From Lineus longissimus (Eukaryota > Nemertea > Pilidiophora > Heteronemertea > Lineidae): a DNA stretch of 64,000 nucleotides. The notes under the pieces are model-generated. The model did no database searches and was not told the DNA's origin. It saw only the letters and a list, made by a program, of their open reading frames with translations. How positions within the stretch are numbered: position 1 is the stretch's first letter; each line of letters opens with the position of its first letter. This document shows positions 10,441 to 22,500 of the stretch, one piece after another. The position numbers were made by a program, and so were the translations under genes. The stretch spans positions 6,576,501 through 6,640,500 of the forward strand of contig NC_088311.1 of assembly GCF_910592395.1 (NCBI RefSeq). The letters run 5' to 3'.

Positions 10441-13400
10441 CAGATGAGCTAATCTTCCTACTCAATGTGCTCCACTACTAACGGGGAAGACATTATTCCA
10501 AGCCAACCCCATTGCAACAATTCTCCCCAACATTATAGTGGAGATGGGTGCATGGAGAGGCAATAAATAATAATTGGAACATGATGAATTAGAGTTTGAT
10601 TGGGCTATTGATGACAGCCCAAGTGCACCAGCGTCTAGAGTTGCATTATTTTCATCAGCATTGCAGGATATCCATAATTATCCCTGTGATGAGCTATAAA
10701 AAAGATCGCTTGTTGGCCAATTTGATATTTTTATGGCAGCGATGACAAGGCTTTCGAGTGTTGCCATTGGTGTACAACCATACTGATTGCCAGTAAAATC
10801 ACATGTCGATCTTTCAAATAAAGTGTACCCTACCCTTCAAGTTCCCCATTGCCGTTTCAAGTCACCAAATCCTCGTAGTTTGCCACTGCAGGGCAAGTCC
10901 TCTGTCCTGCTAATCAATTATTATATTTATAAATTCACCTTTTCATTATCGCACTTGCGGCTCTGATGGTTAATTGTGCGAGAAAGTTCATAAAGTGGTC
11001 ATATCGCGTCGTCAGTGTCATCGCCGGGTCTCCACAAAAGACTAATGACGTGAACGGGCAGAGAAGTTCAAGATATGCCGATGATAAATGATTTTGAATT
11101 TATTCCGTCATCGCAATTTGATGCCCCTAAGATTAGCCATGCAGAAGGCTCATTCAAGTGAACGGGTTTTCTGGTTGCGTGCTTTATAACCCGCCATTAT
11201 CTGAGATATCAGCAAGATAGCGCGTCATCTCGCAGATCACCATGAGTGGCGTGAGATTGTTAGTCGTTGTACTTGGAAATCAGTTTCAAGTCGTCAGCTC
11301 ATAAGATGATTGTTTTGTAAACGTGGACATAACTTTTTTCGAAAAGAACCCGGTCGGATCAAGCCAACGAGGGGAAGGGGAATGTAGAAATAGCTTATTG
11401 TCCAGACCAGTCCAAAATCCTCCTCCTTGAAAATGTAACCAGTCTTTTTCCTCAATTCTGTTCTGCATATAATTGTGGACCACTTCTTCAATCATTACAC
11501 ATCCCAGTGCATATTGATTACTGGCTGTAATTATAACGATATTATTATTCCTAAACCTAATTACTAGTTTTCAATGGCTGTATCAGCACAGGTTATTCAA
11601 CTGAGATATTGCTAATATCTACCTGGGATTGGTTCTCATTAACTAGGCCTATAGTCTGTTCCGAGTAAAAAAGATACTTTGAATGTAGAACTCGACTATG
11701 GAATGGTATCCGATCACCCTGTCGGTTGAAAAAAGGCATCCTGAAATACCCTTGTTGGGATTGTGGGAAGTGTGAGTGCGTAACTCAGAATAGTTTTTTT
11801 GTGGGTGTAAATTTTTCCAACAATTTCCCTTGTCTGTTCACATGGGGCAACATTTTGAGAAGAAATAGTCTTAGGATGGTGTCAGATCACAAATAGGACT
11901 ATATTTTGGTACTATGTTGCCTCTCTTGCCTATCAAATTGCTCAGATTCTTGGGTCTGTCAGACAATTCAAACCTGTCAAATTCACGATCACTTCATTAT
12001 GATCATTCAGAGCATCTCATATGGTGGTTGAAAGTATCATCATCGTCTCTAATTTATTCACGGTCAGCCCTGGTGATCGTGATGTGTACGAGACAAAAGG
12101 CATCATGCACCACGTGCGTAAGATCGAGTCTCCTTTGAGACTTACAGTGCTGCCATGTATCTGACTGCCTTGGTACTGAATCTGTCTGGTTTTGTTCTCG
12201 AGCCACCAGACGATATTCGTCTGAGTACAAGTCGTTAGCGATTCTAGCACCAGCTGGCACGATGGTATCGGTAACTTGCATTGGTGATAGTAACGGCTAT
12301 AATCAGATGGCAGCACCATCGATTTTCAATCATGGTCATTTTAGTCTCGGTCAAAGCGTACGATAGATGGCATTGTGTTTGTGTCAAAGAAATGTTTGAA
12401 GCGGTGGTAATATTATTGGCCCTGTATGTGCTAATGGTTGATCTTGCAAGACGTATGGTGGCAGCACCTGCTTCTCATCGAGGTCTGTATCCATGGCAAT
12501 GTATTGGCGTATATAAGTATATCGTGGAAATGCATACAATCACAGGTATTATTGAAATATCAATCGGCTGACTAATACTATCGATCCTTGGTGGATCATG
12601 GTAAAAAGCAATGGGTGGAAATTGCGTACTTGTGTAAAACAATCTTGACGGAAGTTCTGATTATCTATAGATTATTCAGAATGTGTTGGTTGCCATGTTT
12701 TTGATGTCGTCTGAAAAGTTGAACTCTTAAGTCAGTTAATTGATTAGTTCAGGCGAGGGATTGGTTCAACTACTTGTTGAATAGAGAATCCGATGTTCAG
12801 TTAAGGGTCGTGTTTGTAACTTTATGTGTGAAATCTCGATAGGGAAAGAAAGGTACCTTGCTCTCAAATCAGTCTTGGCTTGGTTCCGTGACCTGTGTTC
12901 GAAAAAAGCTCAAAGCGCTATCACATCGAGATCCAGTGTCTGAGGAATTTCATCATAACAACCGATAAAGCCAATGTCAGTTCATTGATTTGCAGTAATT
13001 CAGCCCTTATCATCTTGGTAAAATGTCTTCATATCACGCAATCTTAAAATGATTTTGAGAGTACAATGTATATTTACCCCCATGATTATGGTTGTTTTCT
13101 CGTACAGCATTCGACGAAGTTGTGTTGATCGATATGGATTAATGATTTGCCTGCCCTTACAATTGTGAATTATCTTCATGTCACGCAATCTCAAAACTTT
13201 GAGTCCTTTGAACATATTGTACTATTCAATAAAAGTCTTGTTGTTTTTGTCTTCACTCGGACAACATTCGAGACAAACCCTGTTGCGACTGATTGATTCT
13301 CGTCAAAACTGTCAATTAGTGATTGGCTGTTTGATCATGTTGACTAATGGTCATTTGTGATCAAATGGAGCGATGTTGATGCTGTCAACGTTGCCAGTTA

Positions 13401-15909
13401 TGAATAAATATCCATCGGTGGCAAATGTCTTAATTTATGGCTAAGTTGGCAATAATGGTATTGATTAGTTTTCTTTAGGAGAAGTTCTGTTATAGTGATA
13501 TATCATATGATCCTTCTTTTCGCACTGTTAGTGTCTTTTTTCTGAGTTAGCTCTTGCGTGGTGGAATCATTCTCCTAGCGGTAGCACACTCAGGCACCCT
13601 GCGATTTAAATTGCTACAGCCTGAAATTTAAATTGCGACACACAACAAAAATCACACATTTGGGATGGGTGTTACATGCACTTGCAACAAAGCATTGTTT
13701 TGTGGCATGATACGTTTTCGAATTCATGCCAGGGTGAAAGGTTCATTCTGTACACAACATCTCTGCCTCAGAAAATTATTGTCATGTTGTCAACGAAAAC
13801 TCTAGAATTACTTTGTGTTATTTTTCAATGTGGAAGATTTGAGATGGAAAGGCTCGTTATCTTGGCTGATTAATTATGGTGATTTAGCGCTCAAATCAAG
13901 CAACAGTCGTAATGAGTCAGTCAGGCTTAATTGATGGTTCACTCTAATTATTACCATTTGTTATTAAACTGGGGAGGATTGATTATAGTCACTGGGAGAT
14001 GAATTGACATTTCACTGTAACCCTTGTGAAGCATTTTGTGCAGAAATGAATATTAGAATTTCATTACATGTACAACTGATGGAAATGGAGGAATTGAACA
14101 AAAGATTAGACTATATTGTAGTTGTGATAAAAAATTTGTTGAATTTGCTGAGAACTGGACAGTAGTTACACACTAAATCATTGTGAACTGCGATCACGAT
14201 TGCATGCAACAAAAATTGCTTGTTTGCAGTGGTCATCATGGGTGCCTGCAACAAAGAATCGGTGATTGCTCAAATTTTATCGGGTTTCCAGGTCTCTATA
14301 TTTTGTAGTAGCAGTAACCTCAATGATTTTGTCATCGGAATATGTGAAAATGATCGCCCAGACTCGTGACAAAGGAGAAGTTATAATGAATGATCACTGT
14401 CAAAGACATTACATCTTTGAGGCTGGAGGATTCAGCAATATTGTGCCATTCTTTGGTCGTGCCTGGGGCTGCATGATATGGTTTGAGTAATTAGACGAGA
14501 TATTAATTTGCAGTTTATCAGTTAGTGCCGATTCATGCAAAGGAAAGAACTGATAGCTATAATGCCAGTGGGCAAAATCAAGATTATCAGATTTGTGAAT
14601 GCTAAGACTGCATATGGTTGTTTTCAAATTGGCCTTCGAAAGAGCTAAGTTGGTGCTCAGACCTTAAATTTATGGTGTTTATTAACCATCCTGTACCTTT
14701 AACATGTTTAATCATATTGCAATGTCTCAGGGGCATAATGAGTTAATTGATCATACCGAGTAATTATATGTTAACCGATTAGTTGAAGAATTTAGTGGTT
14801 GCCGTAGCAACTGAATCTGAATCAGAAGCTAATCCCGTTTTGTCATCAAATGCCCGTATCAAGGGATCTTCTTAATTGTCTTTGTTTACAAAGGACATGA
14901 GGGGCACCATGTCAACACTGAGGTATCAGTTTAAAAATCAACCAGTCCAACAGCAGGAAAATAGAACAATACATGTTATCAACTTTTCAGCAATAAAAAT
15001 GGTAATCAAACTTACCTTATTGGAAAAGCCCGTTCGTGACATTTTAATGATCACCTGTATTTTCGCTCCCACGGCTTTAATTTCCACGTGTAGTCCTCAT
15101 TTCCGCACAACATATGACATTTCTCAAATCTGCCCAATGTTCTTGCTGTCGTGCCACCATATGGCAGCACCAGACATGATTCTCCATCAATTATGCTGAT
15201 ACGTAAGCTATCCAGCTTCATTTGCAGTCTCCTCGTCTGCGTTCACGCTCGTCTGAACGAGTCAATTGAGTCAGATATTACAGATTCAATAGCCTGATGG
15301 CTGGGGCCCGTATAAAGTCATTCTTGTCGCTAGAAGACTTTCTTGCATTTCGCTGCGAACTCTTGCCAGTGAATAGGGTTTTGAATCAAGTCAGTTTCCT
15401 ATCAAGTTTAATACCCCATCGATTTGTTTGCGCATCAAAATCAGATATTATTGTCGACATTCCGTCATATCGATAAAGATGTGAGTCATCAAATATTTCC
15501 TAAAAATCCATAATCAATAATGATTGAAAAAATGCCACTAATTAGTTTCAAAACGTCTATTCTCTTTGAAAGCTAACCAGAATAGATTATTTGAAGTATA
15601 CTTTCTAGAATTTTATTGGCTTTCTGTAGTCTGATCTTGTGGTTTGATCAATCTCGATAAACTGATGATATGGGAAGAGAGATAGCTTTTTGTGCTGATA
15701 TTTAGAGCTTTCGCATAATTTCTAAAAAAGGCAGATATCTGACTATGGGGTGGTGAACTAAAAGTGACAGTGGATTGATAAAGTGAGCTGATCGATGTCT
15801 AATTTGGCACATTCCTTGGGTGACTGGAGGCCTTTGTATACTGGCACTGACCAGGAATCAAATTGGGAGCTCAGAGAAGACATGCACAGAAGTTGCACCA
15901 CCCTGACAG
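10441..15909. other. Intronic stretch with homeodomain-site-rich patches, no gene seen
   Basis: No splice-bounded coding frame is visible. Runs of TAATTA, ATTA and TTTATA occur near 10555-10690, 10910-10960, 13865-13975 and 14735-14790, the kind of sequence often found in intronic enhancers of neural genes. A short direct repeat (TCACGCAATCT with flanks) occurs at about 13026 and 13180. Confidence 0.4.
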
Positions 15910-16015
15910 CTCAATGACTTGTGTACTGGTGCTGAATGACTCGTTTCGTGGTTCTCAATGACTCGTTTACTCATACACAATGACTCGTTCCCAACAGCTC
16001 ATTTACTTGTGCTGA
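15910..16015. repeat. Short degenerate repeat carrying TGACTCG/TGACTTG motifs
   Basis: CAATGACT(C/T)GT recurs at about 15912, 15956 and 15979, with a fourth related AATGACTCGTT at about 15935. TGACTC is the core of AP-1/bZIP sites, so the repeat could bind such factors. It could equally be a decayed minisatellite. Confidence 0.5.
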
Positions 16016-17586
16016 CATCATTTCCATCTGATGGTGTAGTGGTGAATTTTCGAGTTGCTCGTAGCCATTTAGCTCTCCCAATATTGTCGAGGCTATTTCC
16101 AGAATGGCCCATAATCATATGGAACTTGTTGGTATTATCAATGAATAGCCTCATACCTCAATCTGCCTCCTGCCTTGTCAAATTAACTGTTTTATCAATC
16201 TTTCATTAAAACTTGACAATCCATCAGTGTTTCCCTGCGCCAGTCCTAATTCTCACAATTTACGAGTGAGGCTATCACAATGTTCTGATTTACGTTTTGT
16301 CGCGAGAATAAAATGTTGATTACCTCGAGTAATAGTATGGAATGATATGTCAACATCGCGCCACGGTCTGAAAATGATCTCGGTGTTGGTGATGGTGACA
16401 TTGTCCGGTCAACCGGTACAAATCACTCGGTGATTATAGCCTTTGTTCATCTGGTGGCTGTCATTGTGAAATAGAACATGAGCGTAATATGTTTGATTGA
16501 TTATCGACCATATCGAGTCATATTCCCAACGTAATTTTTCACGCTGAATATTTTGCTCGTCCAGTCTGCGCTCGGGGACATTTGCTATCCCGAATGATTC
16601 AATTTAGGTGATTTATTGATAGATTTGATATTTTCTCAGCCCCACCCGCCCGTTTGATGATATTGAATTTCCCCGTTTGAGAATGTGTCACGAGTTTATA
16701 ACAACTTTTTCCGCTGAGTTTTGTTCCAACTCTTAAGTTGTAAAACGACACCTGTTTGAATAACGGTTTTATGTTATGACTGAGAAAAATAGTAAATCGC
16801 TGTTTCTTGAAATCTCTCTTTGTACTTTCCCTGTGGCTTTATCGGAATGCCTAAACATGACAAAACAAGGTATCTCCAGTTAAAAAGTAACTTGCTGTGA
16901 GTGTTGTCTCTACCAAGGTTGTTTTAAACTCAGTACCATATTAAACGTGTGTTACCATTGACCTTTAAATTTTCGTCTATCCCAATTCAACTTTACAATA
17001 ACTCCCAATGCATTACCAGCAAAATCCTAATACAGAAATCAAGAGAATTAATCCAATCACAGATGAAATAACTATCGCTCAGTTCACATTTAAATGACAG
17101 CAGCATTCCTTTGATTTTAAGATCGGCACTGCCACCCCCATTCAGTTCAATGGAGTAAGTGCTGGGGGCTGCCGTGGGATCTGACAAGTTTCTTCTCCAG
17201 CCTTTAGCAACTCTTTTAAAAGTCCTTTGAGTTTGTTTTTAGGGCCGGTTTGTTTGTACTGCTTGACACCGATGCTGTTCGATTGTTTTTCCCGCCAATG
17301 TGGGATGGTCGTATCGCGATGGTCCTATCAATTATGGATATATTGCTAGTGTCGGCGGATATTGTTGAAGTTGAGAAAATCTCAGCGCTTGGTTGCATCA
17401 CATCACATAAAGTATGAAAATGTTGATGGGCAACATCATTTATATGTGTCAACTCAAATACTGCCTTCAAAATGATGAATATGGTGTGTAGATTTTGGTA
17501 TTGAAGCTGGAGATGCTCATTGTGACTCTATGTAATAAATATGACTTGGCTGTAGCCATTTAGAGGTTAAATGATGATGTATCGGT
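16016..17586. other. Intronic stretch, no gene seen
   Basis: Short unrecognised open frames only. Confidence 0.5.
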
Positions 17587-17780
17587 GATGAGGCTGAGGG
17601 TATATTGGATGAGGCTGAGTGAGGGTATATTGGACAAGGCTGAGGGTATAGTGGACAAGGCTAAGGGTATATTGGATGTGGCTGAGGGTATATTAGTCGA
17701 GGCTGAGGGTATAGTGGACAAGGCTAAGGGTATATTGGATGTGGCTGAGGGTATATTGGATGTGGCTCAGGATACATTGG
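17587..17780 (+). repeat. 21-bp minisatellite (nine units)
   Basis: Nine units of GA(T/C)(G/A)(A/T)GGCT(G/A)AGGGTATA(T/G)T(G/A) follow one another; one unit has a 4-bp insertion. Because 21 is a multiple of three, the + strand is open through the array and reads as seven-residue repeats such as VAEGILD. Nothing shows that this is translated, and it has no convincing splice sites. Confidence 0.9.
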
Positions 17781-18659
17781 AATAGGCAGAGAGTACTTTT
17801 AGGTGTGCATATTGGCTGTTAACAGTTGAGAGAGTGATCTCGGCGCCCCTTTCTTGATCTACCTGGTGTCGTCTTCACCACTCGTATCGATCCCTCATTA
17901 CTGCCTTGAGTCGTTCACCCCGCCATTGAGTTCCTTGGATTGACACTCTGTAGCTATTGATGCCTTGTAGCTTGTACCGTTTCCCATTCAGCCTCGTCTC
18001 ATGAGGCATCCTATCTCTGATTCAATCAATGTCTTCCTGTCGACCTAATGTGCATGGCCCTTTGGGAATTCCACTGCCATCTTTTAAGCGCCATGAAAAG
18101 CTTGGTGCTGTCTGCTCATGAAAAAGTCCTGGGGACCTTTGATATAAGAAACTACATAACAAATATGTCAACTTCTGAAATTTATCGAATTTCGAAAAGT
18201 GACAGTACCTGGGATGATTGCTTCATTTTCAGGAACTATAAATTGAGTCTGTCAACCTGGTGTGTAAACTCTATTGTCAGAAGTCAGACATGTTTGGGGA
18301 AAAATAAATAAACAAAACTAGTTAGTAGCTATGTCGTTTTGACATAATGCATAAATTCTCATTTGCGATATAGATTATTGCATCCTCTATTCTCTATTTC
18401 GCTTTTCTGAAAATATCATTCAATCAATAAGCCAGTCCTTGATATCGAGGAAACCTGAACATTTCAAAAATTTCTAGAATAAATTACAACGGCATGACAA
18501 ACACTGAACAACGTGGACAACCTGCGTAGGTATTTGAGAAAAGAGTGTATCAACTAATTGAAGATCTGTAACACATTTATTGATTATCAGTTATCAATAC
18601 AATAGATTTACATATATGGTGTGAAAATGTATCTTTGACGTGCTAAAGTTCATATGATT
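17781..18659. other. Intronic stretch, no gene seen
   Basis: No exon or repeat that I can support. The sequence becomes more CpG-rich after 18660. Confidence 0.5.
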
Positions 18660-19330
18660 TGCCTCCCGCTGCAGGTGAAGTAGGTTTCACGTAACGGAAA
18701 CATCGACGTCGTTAGCACTAGCGTCACAGCTAACAACAACATATTGATGCATCATGTGTCATCTATTTGAACGCTTTTGATCAACCGCTGATGTGGATAG
18801 TTAAGATTTAACACCCACTGGAATATATTCTTGCCTTTTCTCTGCCTACATCTTGTATCAGACTGTTCCATATTAGCCAACGCTTCGCACGGTTATGTCA
18901 CAATCCCGATAACTATTCTCATTGATTTCTTGTTCCACGCTATAGGCACTATTCACCGATACTGTTCAGTACCGTCCTTCAGCTTCCTCACTCTGCCTCT
19001 GCTAACCAATACGCATTCAGAACCAGTGAATGTGTCCTGCTTCGCGTACCACATAAGGTGTACTAAGTTATCAATAACTGTACGTCGCGGCTCTGTTTGA
19101 CAAGCACTGTGGTGCGTGCTCTCTCTCGGTATCAGTACCAGCTACTCACACACTCGGCACACGCGCTCATTCCAGTTCAGTCTTAGCACACAATACAAGT
19201 GGATAACCGGGGACTCTCATTTCTAAAACTCAGATCCGGACTCAATAGGATTAGACTCGGGATTTAACGAGGATTTCTAAAGGAGGGATAAACGTAACAT
19301 TATTGACTTTGAAGCATCTCTTCGTGATTT
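18660..19330 (+). promoter_or_regulatory. CpG-richer block: candidate alternative promoter and 5' UTR
   Basis: CG dinucleotides are clearly more frequent here than in the surrounding intron, with clusters near 18690-18725, 18880-18910, 19035-19090 and 19150-19290. An invertebrate initiator-like TCAGTC sits at 19177-19182, and the following 150 bases contain no ATG until the uORF. I see no clear TATA box at -30 and no clear downstream promoter element. The block ends at a plausible first coding exon. This would make it an internal promoter of the receptor gene, between the two recursive-splice-like sites. The call is inference from composition and context. Confidence 0.3.
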
Positions 19331-19348
19331 ATGCTCCGATTTGCTTGA
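19331..19348 (+). other. Five-codon upstream ORF abutting the candidate start codon
   Basis: ATG at 19331 opens a five-codon frame that ends with TGA at 19346-19348. The next three bases are the candidate main ATG (TGAATG). No other ATG lies between the initiator-like motif at 19177 and this one. If the 19.35 kb exon is real, translation of the main frame would need leaky scanning or reinitiation. Confidence 0.3.
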
Positions 19349-19550
19349 ATGCAGCCATTTTTGGATTTACGGCGTTTGGATTTTCGGACGTCTGGGCCAC
19401 AACTAGTTACATCTTTTGGATATCATGCGTTTGTTTGGATAATTCTCGTTAGTGGTGCTTTCTCAGGAATATTTCGTTGCCTTGTCATGGCATCCATTAA
19501 CGATGCATTGCTTAAGCTGATAATGACTGAATGGGTGCTCCAAACGTTGG
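19349..19550 (+). CDS. Candidate alternative first coding exon (hydrophobic leader) splicing in phase to Ig1
   Basis: An open frame of 67 codons plus one base runs from ATG 19349 to a good donor, TTGG|GTGAGT (GT at 19551). It leaves the exon in phase 1. The Ig1 exon at 54595 enters in phase 1 and starts with AT, so joining the two makes GAT (Asp) followed directly by the Ig domain. Residues about 27-42 (AFVWIILVSGAFSGIF) are strongly hydrophobic after an arginine-containing N-terminal part, so they could be a signal peptide or signal anchor; a possible cleavage point is after Ser39. A second in-frame ATG (codon 47) has a better context (G at -3, G at +4) but a weaker leader. Doubts: about 27 residues would lie between the likely cleavage point and Ig1, longer than I expect for this family, and one phase match has a one in three chance. 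The N-terminal sequence resembles nothing I recognise. Confidence 0.35.
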
Positions 19551-22500
19551 GTGAGTTCATTGTTGTTTGTTGAATTGTCAAGGTCTCAAAATCCAGCACT
19601 AAGTGTGAAATATCATTAAAGTTCACATTCAGGCAGAAAAGGGTATTTGACATCTCTCCACACTTTTACCCGAGTCAATCCTAAAACCTTTCAGTTGAAC
19701 TTAGATGAGGTGCTCAGTCAGTGCCACAACCAGAGGGTTTCTGACCGGTACCCATTTATACAGGCTAGTAAGACAAAGACGCACACTGACTGTGAGGTTT
19801 GAACGAGGGAACTCTTAACTTCCAGCCGAGTGTCCATCACTAGTCCTCAGCGGTCCATGGTCCAATTGTAGAATCTATGAAAAAGTGTCTTGTCACTTCC
19901 TAACTTGTGGTTGATTGATTCAGTTCAAAGTGCATCCATTTTCTTAAAATTGACTGATAGGCTGGGCATGATCTTATTGAAATTCACTGCGAACATTTAC
20001 CCAATGAGTTAGTTTTGGCATTCGGTATGCTTGGCTTGGCACTCACAGTAAGGATGACTGCCAATGTGCCTCTGGAGATGACAGTCGGTAGCTGGGAAAA
20101 AAACAGCAATGTTTTAGCTGTCACTCAAAGAATTGAAACATGTAGAGAAAGATCAAAGAGAGTCTGCATGCCGCTAACTCCCACATCAGCAGGAAGTCAC
20201 AACCTTTCAGTTTTTGGTTTGAAAATGCCCCCACCAACTCCAAAATTCCTTAAACTGGCAATAAGAGAGTGTGTGGCCGGCGGGCGTTGTAATCTCAAAG
20301 ACTTGTGTGTCTAGATGCTTTGTATCTTCAACCATTTATCAACCAACATCTGTAATCGCTAAACCACTGTGCCCTCAGCCACGGCAAATCCTGCTAAAGC
20401 TCGATATATTGTGGCCTCTGAAGATTGTTACAGGCCATTTCTCTGAGTGTTTCCACTCCAGTAAAGTGGATTTAAAATCAATAATTGAAATGATTGGTAT
20501 TCTGTACCTGCCCGTTCAGGATTCGTTCTCAGGAGTTTGGCCCCACAGGAACAATATGTCATAAATTCTCATACCACCAGGATTCAAATTTCCTAATTTA
20601 TCGTACTCTTTAAACGTACTTTGTGTTAGAACATCATGTACAGTTAACCCTTTGGAACTTGAATAGAATTCTTGAATAGAATTTGTATCAATGTACAATG
20701 TTTCGAGTCATCAACATCGATGTAAGAGTGCCTGCCGATGCTTGGTGTTGAAACTGTTCTGACCATGCACGTGGTGTCCTTGATCACCACTATACCCTGG
20801 AGCCAAAGACACTTCCCCGCAGGGACGCTGCCCGCCGGTAAATGGATGAAAATTCATCTATCACATTCTTCTCAGGATCTCTGTGGTAATGGACAAAGTA
20901 GCAAATGGGTAGAAATAGGAATAGTCCTCGATGCTACCAAAATAAGTGAGGCTATGTAGCTGTGTGGATTTCTCTGAGAATCTGCCATAATAGTGAAAAA
21001 TTTAAAGTTGCTGTCTCTCAGGCTGTGAACCCAATATAAGCTGTGAGCAGCTGAGGCCAAGTGATATTGCTAAGGTGATTGGGGTCCCCGTGTGTACCAA
21101 CTAGATAGATTCTACCAACTTGATAAATAACGCATCAACTCATCTTAGCTTTTATGTATTTTGAGCCGTGTACATAATTATCAAAAAGTATCAAATCAAC
21201 CTAAAAGTCAACTGTAAGTTTATTTTCCCCAGTGTGATGGACGAGTGTCTCTGTAGCCAGAACCTAACCAGAACTTCACTTTGAGACCTCGTACATTAAA
21301 AATCATGTTATTGATTACCTTTTCTGCAGCTAATTTGCATATATTTCACGGATGCTGGCTGACGTTCAGCATGTGCTCTATCACTGACTCCATTGAATGT
21401 TGACTCGCCCATTTTCACACTTGCGCGCAACTTGTATCCGTGGCCAGGATTTCCCGTTTCGTTTACTAGATGTTATATTGAGGTGTCTAAGGGCAAGTAG
21501 AAATTAATACCTGTTTCTTGTCCCTGCTGGCCCCGATTTCGGCCTCTGCATCGACTCAAAACCACCGTCCCGAGATCTAAAAAGCAATTAGCTGTTTTAT
21601 GGGGTCCTTCTAATATCTGTTTCCTATTTCCTCCTTTGAAGTCCGTGGGCCTATAAATGTTTTTAAGTTGGGTCCCAATATCCTTTTCTACTATTTGAGA
21701 AGAATTTCCCAGGTTTTGCGAAAATGAAAAAAAAAATTGAGTTCCAATTCCCTTTACCACCAGTTGGTTAATATGAAGTGGTTGTGTAGTGCCCAAATGA
21801 TTGAGTTGGAACCAAGGGAGTGGGAGTCATTTCCTGCCACTACGCTAATAATCACTTTCCCAATTTAGAGCACCAGATACGGTCCAAAATGTTTGGCCGT
21901 TTCTTCATGATTGGCAGGACCTCAGTACTTTATCGATGCACCGTTTTCCAAGTTGATATCACTGTTGCTAGCTCTCCAAGTCGCCAGTTGGTATCTCATT
22001 TCGTCATTAAGTATCCTCCATCAAAAGTTCACACGAATCTTCCCAGCAATAAAAAAGTGAAAAAGTAATTATTATTTGCCTCGTAGTAACATAATTACAG
22101 TGGCTTTATTGCATTTCCTTTCTTTTACTAAAGCATTTACTCTAGATGTCAACTGGAGAGTTTCATTTGCCGATGGAACACTTCTGTGTTACTAATATAT
22201 TTGTAAAGGAAATGATCTCGTCAATAAGGACTTGTTTTGTTGTTGTTGAAAGTAATGAAATCTTGCCTTTGGTGCAAGTGCGTTGAGTATCCTGATTTTG
22301 ATCTGAGTGTGACAAGTTTTGAATTTGAATCGGCCAGATATTGTGTTGGTGATTTGATACGGCTGTTTTGGCTTGGTGGGTTCAGTGGCCATCAAGGGCC
22401 TTGGGTCATTTTTGCTTAGGGTGATGTAGATGACCTCTGTGAGGTCAAAGCTTCTTCTGTTGCTCAAGCTCTCTCTTCATTCAAATTCTAGGAAAATTAT

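Noticed and set aside
15005-15016. A minus-strand recursive splice site (AGGTAAGT); another near 57030
   Set aside because: Neither has a polypyrimidine tract before the AG, and the only recognised gene runs on the plus strand.
18640-18690. A third recursive site at CTGCAG|GTGAAG (about 18674)
   Set aside because: The donor half (GTGAAG) is poor and the tract is short; it lies in the CpG-rich block where other constraints may act.
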